Below, one piece after another: positions 24,782-32,904 of a DNA stretch of 64,000 nucleotides. Numbering within the stretch: position 1 is the stretch's first letter; every line of letters starts with the position of its first letter. Both the position numbers and the translations under genes were made by a program. The DNA lies in contig NC_018681.1 in the NCBI RefSeq assembly GCF_000250675.2, positions 6,820,001 through 6,884,000 on the forward strand, given 5' to 3'. A model generated the notes under the pieces. That model did not search any database. It worked only from the letters and a program-made list of their open reading frames with translations, and was not told the origin of the DNA. This stretch comes from Nocardia brasiliensis ATCC 700358. GTDB taxonomy: Bacteria > Actinomycetota > Actinomycetes > Mycobacteriales > Mycobacteriaceae.

Positions 24782-25501
24782 ATGGGGATTCGCCGGCTAC
24801 TCGCCATGGCAGGCGTGGCCGTCACGGATCTGCCGGGCGCGTACGCGATTCCGGGACAGATCCGCCGCATCGGCTGTGTCGAAGACCATCAGGCCGTCGC
24901 CGTCGGGCTGGCCGCCATCCTGTCCGAACAACCCGACCTGACCGTCGTCGCCATGGCCCCGACGGTCCCCGAACTCCTCGCGCAGACAACGCAATTGGAT
25001 CTCGCCATCTTGGATCTGCGGCTCTCGGACGGCTCCAGCCCTCGCGCGAACGTCGAGCTGCTGCGCGAACACGGCATCGACTGTCTCGTCTACACCACCG
25101 GCGACTGGCGCGACCTGATCCGCTCGGCCGCCCAGGCCGGCGTGCTGGGGGTGGCTCTGAAGAGCGACCCGGCCGAGAAGACCACGGCCATGGTGCGGGC
25201 CGCGGCCTCCGGGCGGCATGTGGCCACGTCGGTGTGGGCCTCCGCGATCGACAGCGATCCGGCCCTGACCAATATCGATCTGCCGCCCCGGCAGCGGCAG
25301 GTGCTCGAGCTCTACGCCAACGGTGAGACCGCGGCGTCGGTGGCGCGCAAGCTGGAGCTGTCCGAGCACACGGTGAACGACTATCTCGCGCGCATCCGCC
25401 GCCGCTACGCCGAGGCGGGACGCCCGGTGCGCACCCGCGTGGACCTCTACCGCGAAGCCACCCGGGACGGATTCATCGGCAGGGAACCACGGGAGCGATG
25501 A
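24782..25501 (+). CDS. Response regulator, NarL/LuxR type
   Basis: This 239-residue protein has a receiver domain from about residue 28 (RRIGCVEDHQAVAVGLAAIL). The probable phosphoacceptor is the aspartate in LAILDLRLSDG, a conserved Thr/Thr is in VYTTGDW, and a lysine is in GVALKSDP. A C-terminal LuxR HTH follows: LPPRQRQVLELYANGETAASVARKLELSEHTVNDYLARIRRRY. The start is uncertain, since in-frame ATGs occur at 24746, 24782 and 24806. The stop overlaps the kinase gene by four bases, so regulator and kinase form one operon. Confidence 0.8.
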   Translation: MGIRRLLAMAGVAVTDLPGAYAIPGQIRRIGCVEDHQAVAVGLAAILSEQPDLTVVAMAPTVPELLAQTTQLDLAILDLRLSDGSSPRANVELLREHGIDCLVYTTGDWRDLIRSAAQAGVLGVALKSDPAEKTTAMVRAAASGRHVATSVWASAIDSDPALTNIDLPPRQRQVLELYANGETAASVARKLELSEHTVNDYLARIRRRYAEAGRPVRTRVDLYREATRDGFIGREPRER

Positions 25502-26697
25502 TCGGCGCGCACCGGCCCGCCGACTCCGAGGCGCAGCGCGGCGCCGAGGCGAAGCTGGTGCGCGGTGCGAGCCTGTTCGTCGGCTTCGGCGGCGTGTTCT
25601 ACGCCGCGCTCACGGTGACGACCGCGCTCGCGCAGACCTCGCTGGCCGCGCCGTGGTGGACACCCGTCGCCTTGATCGCGGTCTATCTGCCGACCGTGGT
25701 GATCGCCGTGGCGGCCGCACGCTGGCGGATGACCCTCGTGCGGCGGGCCGTGCTCGTGTTCGCGGCGGGCTACGCGCTCGCCGCGCTGAGCTGGCCGCTG
25801 CTGCGCACCGGCGAGATCGTCGCGCCCGAGCAGTATCTGTGGTTGGGCTGGATCCCCGGTTTGCCCGCCGTCGCCATGTGCCTGTTCTGGCGGCTGGCGC
25901 CGTTCGGGTATCTGGCCGGCGCGGCGGTCGTCGCGCAAGTCGACGTGATGCTCGCCCGCGGGCCCGCGGTGCACAATCCGCTGCTGCCCGAAATGCTGTT
26001 CGCCTTCACGTATTCGGCGTTCCCGTGCGCCGCCTGCGTGGTGCTGGTGCGGATCGGCCGGGTGCTCGACCAGACCAGCAACTCGGCGCTGGCCACCGCC
26101 ACCGCGACGGCCGCGGCGGCGGCCCGGCGCTTCGAGCGGCGGCGGTTCGACGCGCTCACCCACGACGGCGTGATCGCGACCCTGCTCGAGGCCTCACGCA
26201 CGGCGAACTCCCCGATCCTGGCCCACTACGCGCAATCCACGCTGCGCAATCTGGCGCGGCTGCGCTCCGGCCTGCCCGCCCAGGACGACCTCGACGTCGA
26301 TCTCGTCGTCGCCGGAATCCGGGCGGCCGCCGCCGAGGTGGACGATCGGATCCCGCTGCGCGTCGCCCCGCACGACGGCGCCGACCTCACCGTGCCGCCC
26401 GAGGTGGCGACCGCACTGGCCGCGGCCACCGGCGAGGCGCTGCGCAACTGGAAGAAGCACGCGTGCTCGCCGGTGCGCGAAGCCGCGTGCGAGGTGACGG
26501 TGACCGCGACCCCCGCCGACATCCGGGTCGACGTGGTGGACGACGGCGTCGGCTTCGACCCGGACACGGTGCCGCCCGACCGGCTCGGCCTGCGCGCGAG
26601 CATCATCGATCGGATCGCGCAGTTGCCCGGCGGCTGGTCGGCCATCGAGTCCACACCGGGGCGCGGCAGCCGGGTGAGCGTCGGGTGGGCGGCATGA
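25498..26697 (+). CDS. Membrane sensor histidine kinase
   Basis: This 399-residue protein has about five to six N-terminal membrane helices (30-200). A dimerisation helix with the likely phosphoacceptor His in RRRFDALTHDGVIATLLEA comes next. The ATPase domain has an N-box-like EALRNWKKHA, a G-box VVDDGVGFDPDTV and a GLRASIIDRI segment. It fits the HisKA_3/NarX class that pairs with LuxR-type regulators. The signal is unknown. It overlaps the response regulator upstream (ATGA) and a kinase-like gene downstream (ATGA), giving a three-gene operon. Confidence 0.8.
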   Translation: MIGAHRPADSEAQRGAEAKLVRGASLFVGFGGVFYAALTVTTALAQTSLAAPWWTPVALIAVYLPTVVIAVAAARWRMTLVRRAVLVFAAGYALAALSWPLLRTGEIVAPEQYLWLGWIPGLPAVAMCLFWRLAPFGYLAGAAVVAQVDVMLARGPAVHNPLLPEMLFAFTYSAFPCAACVVLVRIGRVLDQTSNSALATATATAAAAARRFERRRFDALTHDGVIATLLEASRTANSPILAHYAQSTLRNLARLRSGLPAQDDLDVDLVVAGIRAAAAEVDDRIPLRVAPHDGADLTVPPEVATALAAATGEALRNWKKHACSPVREAACEVTVTATPADIRVDVVDDGVGFDPDTVPPDRLGLRASIIDRIAQLPGGWSAIESTPGRGSRVSVGWAA

Positions 26698-27806
26698 CGA
26701 CGCTGCGACGACTGGCGCACCGGTGGCGCGGCACGACGATCCGGCGCGACAGCGATCCCGCGGACGTGCGCGACATCCTCGGTATGCGCACGCCCGCGGC
26801 CTACCTGCTCTGTGGCCTGTTCGCGGTGTCGATCTATTCGATGGCATTCGCCGCCGACGACGGCATCCGGCACCTCTGGATCACCGGAGTGGCGGCCACG
26901 ATCATCCTGGGCGCGGGCGTCGGCATGCTTCTCGCCCCCGGCGACCCGCTCCCCCGCCGCCTCGCGATCCCACTGGCCGCCGCCGCGCCGGTGGGCACGA
27001 CGCTCGCGCTCTGGCAGCTGCCGGTGCCGATGGTCAACTCGACCCAGATCTGGTTCCTCGGGGCCGCTTCGGCGTATCTCAACTTCCTGTGCGTGCGCGG
27101 CGCGGCGAGCTGGGCCTGGGTGGCGATGGTTTGCCAGATCGCGACCTGCGTCGCTTGGACGACGGCCACCGGTCAGGGGCCGCTGCTCGGCGCCGGGTTC
27201 TCCTTCATCAACATCACCCCGTTGCTCATGGCCACCTTCTTCGCCAAAGTCGTCCGGCCCATCGCTCATTCGATCTTGAGCCTGCGCCGGCAGGAAACCG
27301 AACGGGCCGCGGCGGAGGCGGCCGCACTGGCCGCGCAAAGCGAGCGTGACGCGCGCATCGCGCGACTGGACAGTGCCGCCCGCCCGCTGCTGGAGATCAT
27401 CGCGCGCGGGCGCCCGCTCACCCCCGAACAACAGCAGGAGTGCCGGCTGGTCGAGGCGCAGCTGCGGGACGAGATCGTGGGCGGGCTGATGGTGAATCCG
27501 GCGGTCGCCGCGGCGGCGCGCAGCGCGCGAGCGCGCGGTGTGCGAGTGGTGCTCGATGATGGCGGGGGCCTCGACGAGGCCTGCGACACGGTCCGCGACA
27601 CGGTGCGCACCGTGCTGCGGGACGCGCTCGACTATGCGGACGGCGGCGAGATGAACGCGCGCGTTCTACCACCCGGCCGCACGAATGTGGTCTCGATTCT
27701 GTTGCGGGACAAGGACGAATTGCGCATCGACGTGAGTGCGGCCGGGGTGGTGCGCTCCGACCTGGATGTCCCGCACGTGGTTAGCGGAGGCAATCAAGCC
27801 CCCTGA
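26694..27806 (+). CDS. Kinase-like membrane protein without intact ATPase motifs
   Basis: This 370-residue protein has about six membrane helices (35-200). A long charged helix follows (LRRQETERAAAEAAALAAQSERDARIARLDSAARPLLEII), and then a region laid out like a histidine-kinase catalytic half. LDDGGGLDEA may be a degenerate box. I see neither a clear N-box nor a G-box, and no obvious phosphoacceptor His at the start of the helix. It overlaps the upstream kinase gene by four bases. A partner, co-sensor or modulator of that kinase is a reasonable inference, not a demonstrated role. Confidence 0.65.
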   Translation: MTTLRRLAHRWRGTTIRRDSDPADVRDILGMRTPAAYLLCGLFAVSIYSMAFAADDGIRHLWITGVAATIILGAGVGMLLAPGDPLPRRLAIPLAAAAPVGTTLALWQLPVPMVNSTQIWFLGAASAYLNFLCVRGAASWAWVAMVCQIATCVAWTTATGQGPLLGAGFSFINITPLLMATFFAKVVRPIAHSILSLRRQETERAAAEAAALAAQSERDARIARLDSAARPLLEIIARGRPLTPEQQQECRLVEAQLRDEIVGGLMVNPAVAAAARSARARGVRVVLDDGGGLDEACDTVRDTVRTVLRDALDYADGGEMNARVLPPGRTNVVSILLRDKDELRIDVSAAGVVRSDLDVPHVVSGGNQAP

Positions 27807-27940
27807 ACTGCGGGCTGATTTGTGGGGAATTTCCTGATTGTTTGCCGCGGCATAGAGTCGGAAGACGATGTCCGGCGCAGGATTCCGAGTCGTTCACCCC
27901 CGCGGAGACCAGCCGGAATCATTGCATAAAGGAAGTATCA

Positions 27941-28261
27941 ATGATAGCCGCAACTTCGCATTCCCTCCCTCTCTCGATCGTCCGGCCGCATCCACTTTTC
28001 CCGGCCGCCCCAGCTGTACCGGCGCACCACTGGCCCGACGCCGCCCTCTCTGCCCGCGAGCGTGAAGTGCTCGTCACCTGGGTGCTCTGTGATTCCAAAA
28101 CCGATGTGGCACAGCGCCTGTACCTCTCACTGGGCACCGTCAACACGCACATCACACGGATCCGCGCCAAGTACGCCGCCGTCGGCCGCACCGCCAACAC
28201 CAAAGCGGCCCTGGTGGTCCGCGCCCTCCAGGACGGCCTGATCGACCTGGACGAACTGTAG
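27941..28261 (+). CDS. Stand-alone LuxR-type HTH protein
   Basis: This 106-residue protein is little more than a C-terminal LuxR/GerE DNA-binding domain: LSAREREVLVTWVLCDSKTDVAQRLYLSLGTVNTHITRIRAKYAAVGRTANTKAALVVRALQDGL. A 45-residue proline-rich leader precedes it. AAAGGAAG lies 6 bases before the ATG at 27941, which fixes the start. There is no receiver domain. It follows the two-component operon by 134 bases and may be regulated with it or act as a small competing DNA-binding partner. Confidence 0.75.
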   Translation: MIAATSHSLPLSIVRPHPLFPAAPAVPAHHWPDAALSAREREVLVTWVLCDSKTDVAQRLYLSLGTVNTHITRIRAKYAAVGRTANTKAALVVRALQDGLIDLDEL

Positions 28262-28465
28262 ATCCGATCCGATGAGCTGCCGGGAGCAGGCGGGGCTGCC
28301 CCGGTCCGGACCCGCTGCACGGCGATGAGGGCCGTGCGGCGGTCGACCGCGCACGGTGCGCAACGGCGCGCACCGCACGTGGCCACTAATCCGACGATCG
28401 AATGACTCAGCGACCCGTCACCCGCGTGCCCTGACGAGCAATGGCGCTCGCCGACCGAGTCCGGC

Positions 28466-28650
28466 GCCGAACAACGAAGCTCGGCGCTGTAGGTTTCGCG
28501 GCGCCGCGGCGAGCCAGGTTCCGCAGTCGCGCTTGGTTCCGCAGTCAGGCTGGTTCCGCACCCTGAGCCGAGCCAGAGGTTTCACGGCCGGCGCCGAGCC
28601 AGAAATTTTCCCAGCCGAGGCGGAGCCAGGTTTCGCACCCGAGGAGGGCT
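28466..28650. repeat. Direct repeat, left copy, with short degenerate units
   Basis: Positions 28466-28520 closely match 29428-29482 (GCCGAACAACGAAGCTCGGC against GCCGAACGACGATGCTCGGC, both followed by a CTGTAGGTTT-type stretch). Downstream, units like GAGCCAGGTTTCGC recur every 20-30 bases to about 28650. Confidence 0.6.
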
Positions 28651-28697
28651 AGGTTTCTGTCTCGAAGTCCCATCCTGCACCTGCCTAGTTCGGTATA

Positions 28698-29154
28698 CCT
28701 GCCGCGGGAGTTACCGGGATAGTGCTGAGCACGTCGTGTGCCGTACCCGGCTTTAGGCGCACGTCAGGCGCATGAGGCGGGTTCCAGCGTGGTCGTCTGG
28801 CTGTGGTTGCGTCTCGAGCGGCTTGGGAAAAGAGAGGGGCGGTTGAGTAGCGGACCGGTTGGTGTGGACCAAGCGACAGATAGGTTGGGGTCACAGAGGT
28901 TTCGTACTGTTCACAGGGGCTGTAGCTGCTGTGAACCGTACGGAAGGTCTGTGACCCCGCGACTCACCCAGCAAACACGCCGAGCCACAACCCCACCCAC
29001 CCGAAACCGCTGACACCTCGTCAAGGAACTCTCGAAAACAGCACCACAGCCAGACGACCACACCGGAACCCCACCCCCGCGCACCTGACATGCGCCTAAA
29101 GCCGGGAACCCCACCCGACGCGCCCAGCACCATCCACGTAACTCCCGCGGCAGG
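28698..29154. repeat. Large imperfect inverted repeat
   Basis: The sequence from 28698 rightward and the reverse complement from 29154 leftward match at roughly 85% over the outer 115 bases; both begin CCTGCCGCGGGAGTTAC and share CCCGGCTTTAGGCGCA and GTGGTCGTCTGGCTGTGG. The inner 25 bases around the centre also match (GGGGTCACAGA, GTTCACAG). The middle of the arms has diverged. Confidence 0.7.
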
Positions 29155-29258
29155 CACACCAAACTGGGAAAGTCACACTTCGGCAGCCAGCCAACAAGCC
29201 CGAACGCAAGCAAACCAAGCGACAGTTACCCCCGTGTCGACACGCGAAAGCCGCACAC

Positions 29259-29330
29259 CTGCACCACTTCTCGGGATCCACACCCCTTCTGGCCGCCCAG
29301 AAAAGGTGTAAATCCCGAGAAATGGTGCAG
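29259..29330. repeat. 72-nt near-perfect hairpin, copy C of a dispersed hairpin family
   Basis: The arms pair over about 34 bp with few mismatches, around a loop at about 29293-29296. The outer ends read GCACCACTTCT and, on the other strand, GCACCATTTCT. The size and ends match the hairpins at 6403-6473 and 19953-20022. Confidence 0.7.
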
Positions 29331-29427
29331 ATGCCACGAAGCGGGCGGCGCCGGTGCTGCCCTGTTGGAAGAAGGCGGGACGCCCGTCGAAGTGGACGGA
29401 AACATGAGCTCAACGATGGAACCCGGT

Positions 29428-29640
29428 GCCGAACGACGATGCTCGGCACTGTAGGTTTTCGCGGCCGGGGGCCGAGCCAGTTTTCGCGGCCAGTCTAGGC
29501 ACCGCAGCCAGACCGGGCCAGGCTTCGCGGCCAAGCCAGATTCCACGGCCAGGCCAAGCCAGGTTTCGCGGCCACGGCAGGTTCACGGTTGGGCTAAGCC
29601 ATGTTCACGGCCGAGCCGAGTCGAATCTTCTGGCCTGCGC
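29428..29640. repeat. Direct repeat, right copy, with short degenerate units
   Basis: This is the second copy of the 28466-28520 sequence. It is followed by at least six degenerate units of the form GCCAGG-TTCGCGGCC, 20-30 bases apart. Confidence 0.6.
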
Positions 29641-29709
29641 CCCGTTTTCGCACCCGAAGCAGTGCCGCACGCTACGGCCGAGCCGGCTGCCCGCAGCAGC
29701 CGGGATGAT

Positions 29710-30588
29710 TCAGTTCTGGCCGGGGTGGGTGAGGGGGGACTGCTGATCGGCGACCTCGGTGAGGGCTTGGGCCCAGCCGTCGAGACGGTCGGCGGCGTGG
29801 CGCAGGTCGGCGACGATGGCGTCGAAATTATGCCGTAGCACAGCACTTTCGGGGACCGCGAGGATGCGGCCCGCGGCGGCTACCACCTGCTCGTACTCGG
29901 CGACGCCGGTATCGAGGCGGGCGAGGGCGAACTGGAGATTGTCGGTGAGGCCGACGGCGGCGGGGGAATCCGAGCGGCCCATGGCGCCGAGTGCCTGCTC
30001 CATGGCGGTCACGTCGGCGGCGAGCGCGTGCAGGGCGGCGGACCCGGAACCGGCGGTCTCCAGCATGTCGCCGAGTTCGTCGTCCGGCAGCCGGTTGCCG
30101 CGCGCGATCTGCGCGCCGAGGCCGTGCAGCGCGCGTTCGGCGCGCACCAGCCGGGTGATCGGACCACGCGCGCGCGACCACAGCGGTGGCTGCTTACGCG
30201 GAATGAAGGCGGCCTGCGGCAGCGGCGCGCCGCGCAGGCGCAGATAGCGACGGGCGCTGAGTGCGGTGCCGGTGACCAGCGCGACCGCGCCGCCACCGAT
30301 CACCACGACGATCCAGGCGGGCGCCGAGATGACGGCCAGACCGACGGCGCCGGCGGTGGTGAGCCCACCGGCGGTACCGAGCTGGAAGCTGCGGCGGCGC
30401 GCCCGGCGCCTGCGGCGCAGCTCCCGTTCCCGCGGGTCGGCCCAGCGGCGCACCGCGACCAGCGCGTGCTCACCGACCTCGCGCAGGCTGTCGGGCAGGC
30501 TGCCCGGTTGCGGTGCCAGCGCGGCCTGGGCCCGCACGATCGCGGCGTCCCGCTTGCGGCCCGGTCGCGCTTTTCCGGACTGACTCAT
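29710..30588 (-). CDS. pspM: Phage-shock-type envelope stress protein PspM
   Basis: This 292-residue membrane protein follows pspA, in the same position as Rv2743c in M. tuberculosis. An arginine-rich cytoplasmic stretch (RERELRRRRRARRRSFQ) precedes two helices (about 70-110: LTTAGAVGLAVISAPAWIVVVIGGGAVALVTGTAL). A long helical cytoplasmic C-terminus follows (RAERALHGLGAQIARG ... YEQVVAAAGRILAVP). In mycobacteria PspM anchors or recruits PspA during envelope stress. The start MSQSGKARPG at 30588 puts 137 bases between it and pspA. Confidence 0.8.
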   Translation of the reverse strand: MSQSGKARPGRKRDAAIVRAQAALAPQPGSLPDSLREVGEHALVAVRRWADPRERELRRRRRARRRSFQLGTAGGLTTAGAVGLAVISAPAWIVVVIGGGAVALVTGTALSARRYLRLRGAPLPQAAFIPRKQPPLWSRARGPITRLVRAERALHGLGAQIARGNRLPDDELGDMLETAGSGSAALHALAADVTAMEQALGAMGRSDSPAAVGLTDNLQFALARLDTGVAEYEQVVAAAGRILAVPESAVLRHNFDAIVADLRHAADRLDGWAQALTEVADQQSPLTHPGQN

Positions 30589-30725
30589 GCCTGTTCTTCT
30601 CCCACTGGTAGCGAGGATCGGACCGGCACGGTCCCGGCCTGGCCGACGGCCGGCCGACCGGGATTCCGTGTGCCCCACAGTGAACCAGCTGCCACCGACA
30701 CAATCCTCGCCGTGCGTCCGAACCG

Positions 30726-31556
30726 CTACTGCTGTGCGGCCTGACCCTTGTTCATCTGCGGCTGTGCCGGATTGGCCTGGGCAGGCGCGGGATTGACGGC
30801 GGGCTGGGCCGCGCCACCCGCGGGCAGCTGATCGCCGCGCATCGACGCGCGGATCTGCTCGAGCTTGCTGTGCCCGGCCATCTGGATGCTGGCCTGCTGC
30901 ACCTCCAGCATGCGACCCTGCACCGTGTTCTGCGCGAGCTCCGCGGAACCGAGCGCGTTGGCGTAGCGCCGCTCGATCTTCTCCCGCACCGCGTCCAGGC
31001 TGGGCGTGGTGCCCGGCGCCGACAGGGTCGAGTCCATCTGCTGCAGCGACGCGGAGACCTGCTCCTGCATCTTGGCCTGCTCCAGCTGGCTCAGCAGCTT
31101 GGTGCGCTCGGCGACCTTCTGCTGCAACAGCATCGCGTTCTGCTCGACCGCCTTCTTGGCCTGGGTGGCCGCCTGCAGCGACTGGTCGTGCAGCACCTTG
31201 AGGTCCTCGACCGACTGCTCGGCGGTGACCAGCTGCGCGGCGAACGCCTCGGCCGCGTTGGTGTACTGGATACCCTTTTCGGTGTCGCCCGCGGCGGTCG
31301 CCTGGTCGGCGAGCATGACCGCCTGGCGCGCGTTGGCGTTGAGCTTCTCGACCTCGTCGAGCTGCCGGTTCAGTTTCATTTCCAGCTGACGCTGGTTGCC
31401 GATGACCGACGCGGCCTGCTGCGAGAGGGCCTGATGCTGGCGCTGGGCTTCCTCGATAGCCTGCTGAATCTGGACCTTCGGATCCGCGTGCTCCTCGATC
31501 TTCGAATCGAAGAGGGCCATCAGGTATTTCCAGGCCTTGACGAACGGATTAGCCAT
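30726..31556 (-). CDS. pspA: PspA/IM30-family envelope stress protein
   Basis: This 276-residue peripheral membrane protein is mostly coiled coil. It starts MANPFVKAWKYLMALFDSKIEEHADPKVQIQQAIEEAQ, the PspA/35-kDa antigen signature. Long heptad regions run to about residue 225 (QRQLEMKLNRQLDEVEKLNANARQAV and others). A Pro/Ala/Gln-rich tail (AGGAAQPAVNPAPAQANPAQPQMNKG) ends it. Members oligomerise on stressed membranes. It sits between clgR and pspM on the minus strand, matching the mycobacterial Psp module. Confidence 0.92.
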   Translation of the reverse strand: MANPFVKAWKYLMALFDSKIEEHADPKVQIQQAIEEAQRQHQALSQQAASVIGNQRQLEMKLNRQLDEVEKLNANARQAVMLADQATAAGDTEKGIQYTNAAEAFAAQLVTAEQSVEDLKVLHDQSLQAATQAKKAVEQNAMLLQQKVAERTKLLSQLEQAKMQEQVSASLQQMDSTLSAPGTTPSLDAVREKIERRYANALGSAELAQNTVQGRMLEVQQASIQMAGHSKLEQIRASMRGDQLPAGGAAQPAVNPAPAQANPAQPQMNKGQAAQQ

Positions 31557-31754
31557 CGATTGATCCCGCCTCCATCTGACGTGCCGCGCTCGGCGCGACT
31601 CCAGTGCGCGACCGTCACGCACTCGATATGTGCCTATCCTCCACCATGCGGCAGGTGGGCCGGGATACCCAGCCCAACCAGACGCCTTATAGAGAATCTA
31701 TCCGCTTTCGGCGCCGGTCCGCAGCGTTGCCACGGCTGCCGCTTACGTCGGTTG

Positions 31755-32249
31755 TCACATGCCCTTCACCAGGACCAGCATGTCGGCCTTCGGTGCGGGT
31801 ATGACGATTCGGGTGTCGACCGCCAGCGGCAGCGGGCGTCCGGCGGCCCCGGCCACCGACAGCGCGGCGCTCGCCGGTGCCAGCGCGGGCTCCGGAGCAG
31901 GCGTGTCCTGCGCCGGCGCGGCCGCGGCGGGCGCGGCTTCGGCGCCCTCGGCGGCGGACTGCTCGACCTCCGCGGGTGCCGCGGCGGCCCCCGCCGGGGT
32001 CTGGGTCGGCAGGCCGTCGGCACCCGCCATGATCGTGCTCACATCCCAGAGCACCCGCGACAGCGGCACGTCGAGGGCCGCGCAGATGGCGGCGAGCAAC
32101 TCACTGGATGCTTCTTTACGGCCTCGTTCGACCTCGGACAGGTAGCCCAGACTCACCCGTGCGGAGGTCGAGACCTCGCGCAGCGTCCGGTTCTGGGCGA
32201 GACGAGCACGCCGCAGACTGTCCCCGATGGCCTCTCGCAGCAGCGTCAT
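31755..32249 (-). CDS. clgR: ClgR-type XRE regulator
   Basis: This 164-residue protein has an N-terminal XRE helix-turn-helix, RRARLAQNRTLREVSTSARVSLGYLSEVERGRKEASSELLAAICAALDVPLSRVL. This is the ClgR signature, so it should activate the Clp protease and Psp genes. A low-complexity Ala/Pro/Glu segment of about 60 residues follows. The C-terminus is VIPAPKADMLVLVKGM. Mycobacterial ClgR is about 110 residues, so the linker is an enlargement. A SigE-type promoter lies 75-100 bases upstream, as expected for an envelope-stress operon clgR-pspA-pspM. Confidence 0.9.
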   Translation of the reverse strand: MTLLREAIGDSLRRARLAQNRTLREVSTSARVSLGYLSEVERGRKEASSELLAAICAALDVPLSRVLWDVSTIMAGADGLPTQTPAGAAAAPAEVEQSAAEGAEAAPAAAAPAQDTPAPEPALAPASAALSVAGAAGRPLPLAVDTRIVIPAPKADMLVLVKGM

Positions 32250-32323
32250 CTCGTTCTCCTTCGCTCCCTGTCAGGGGACCTGCGCGGTACTCACGAGTGC
32301 CACGCACGCCGTTCTTTCTCGCA

Positions 32324-32352
32324 CAACGTCGGACCGGTCCCGGTTGGTTCCC
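32324..32352 (-). promoter_or_regulatory. SigE-like promoter of the clgR-psp operon
   Basis: On the minus strand GGGAACC (32346-32352) is followed, after 18 bases from GGAAC, by CGTTG (32324-32328). This is the SigE-type spacing GGAAC-N18-CGTT. It overlaps the gap and the cinA tail, about 75 bases upstream of clgR. Confidence 0.7.
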
Positions 32353-32364
32353 GCCCGGCGCAAA

Positions 32365-32904
32365 TCACTCACCTTGCCCATCTTGCCCGCCCGGACCGCG
32401 GTCCGGGCGCGCTACGCAGCGCAGGAGTTCACGTAAGGCGATGTGGGTCGCCTCGAGCCGGATCGTCCACCGCTCGCCGCGCAGCTTCCACCGCATCACC
32501 TCGGTGTGCTTCGGCCCGGCCAGGCCGAGGAACACCGTGCCGACCGCGTGCCCGTCCTGCGGGTCGGGTCCGGCGACGCCGGTCAGCGCGACACCCCAGT
32601 CCGCGCCACAGCGGGTGCGGGCGCCGACCGCCAACTGCTCGGCGGTGCTCGCGGCAACCGGACCCTCTGTCTCCAGTACTTCGTCGCTGACGCCGCCCAG
32701 GCTGTGTTTGAGATCTGTGGCGTACACCACCAAGCCGCCGCGCAGCACCGCGCTGGCGCCGGGCACGCCGGCGATGGTCGCCGCCACCAGGCCCGCGGTC
32801 AGCGATTCGGCGGTGGCCACGGTCTGGCCCGCCGCGGTCAACGTGCGCACGAGGTCGGCGGCCGGTGCACCGGCGATCAACGGATCGGCCGCGGGGGCGT
32901 TCAT
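32365..32904 (-). CDS. CinA C-terminal domain protein (NMN amidohydrolase PncC type)
   Basis: This 179-residue cytoplasmic protein consists of the CinA C-terminal domain alone. It contains TVATAESLTAGLVAATIAGVPGASAVLRGGLVVYATDLKHSLGGV and GVALTGVAGPDPQDGHAVGTVFLGLAGP, the PncC motifs. Such proteins deamidate nicotinamide mononucleotide in pyridine-nucleotide recycling. Its ATG overlaps the pgsA stop by four bases (ATGA), so both are expressed from one message. It precedes clgR on the same strand. Confidence 0.85.
   Translation of the reverse strand: MNAPAADPLIAGAPAADLVRTLTAAGQTVATAESLTAGLVAATIAGVPGASAVLRGGLVVYATDLKHSLGGVSDEVLETEGPVAASTAEQLAVGARTRCGADWGVALTGVAGPDPQDGHAVGTVFLGLAGPKHTEVMRWKLRGERWTIRLEATHIALRELLRCVARPDRGPGGQDGQGE

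Larger units (their letters stand above)
28262..29709. other. 1.4-kb gene-free repeat region
   Basis: I find no convincing gene here: the open frames on either strand are low-complexity and shared by repeats. The region holds two related stretches of short degenerate repeats (about 28466-28650 and 29428-29640), a large imperfect inverted repeat between them (28698-29154), and a near-perfect 72-nt hairpin (29259-29330). It separates the LuxR gene from the psp operon. Confidence 0.6.

Noticed and set aside
28891..29213. Minus-strand frames of 70-100 codons in the repeat island
   Set aside because: They are created by the large inverted repeat and have no ribosome-binding site or domain; related frames appear on both arms.
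28262..29709. CRISPR array
   Set aside because: The short units are degenerate and unevenly spaced, with no constant repeat/spacer pattern and no cas gene in the window.
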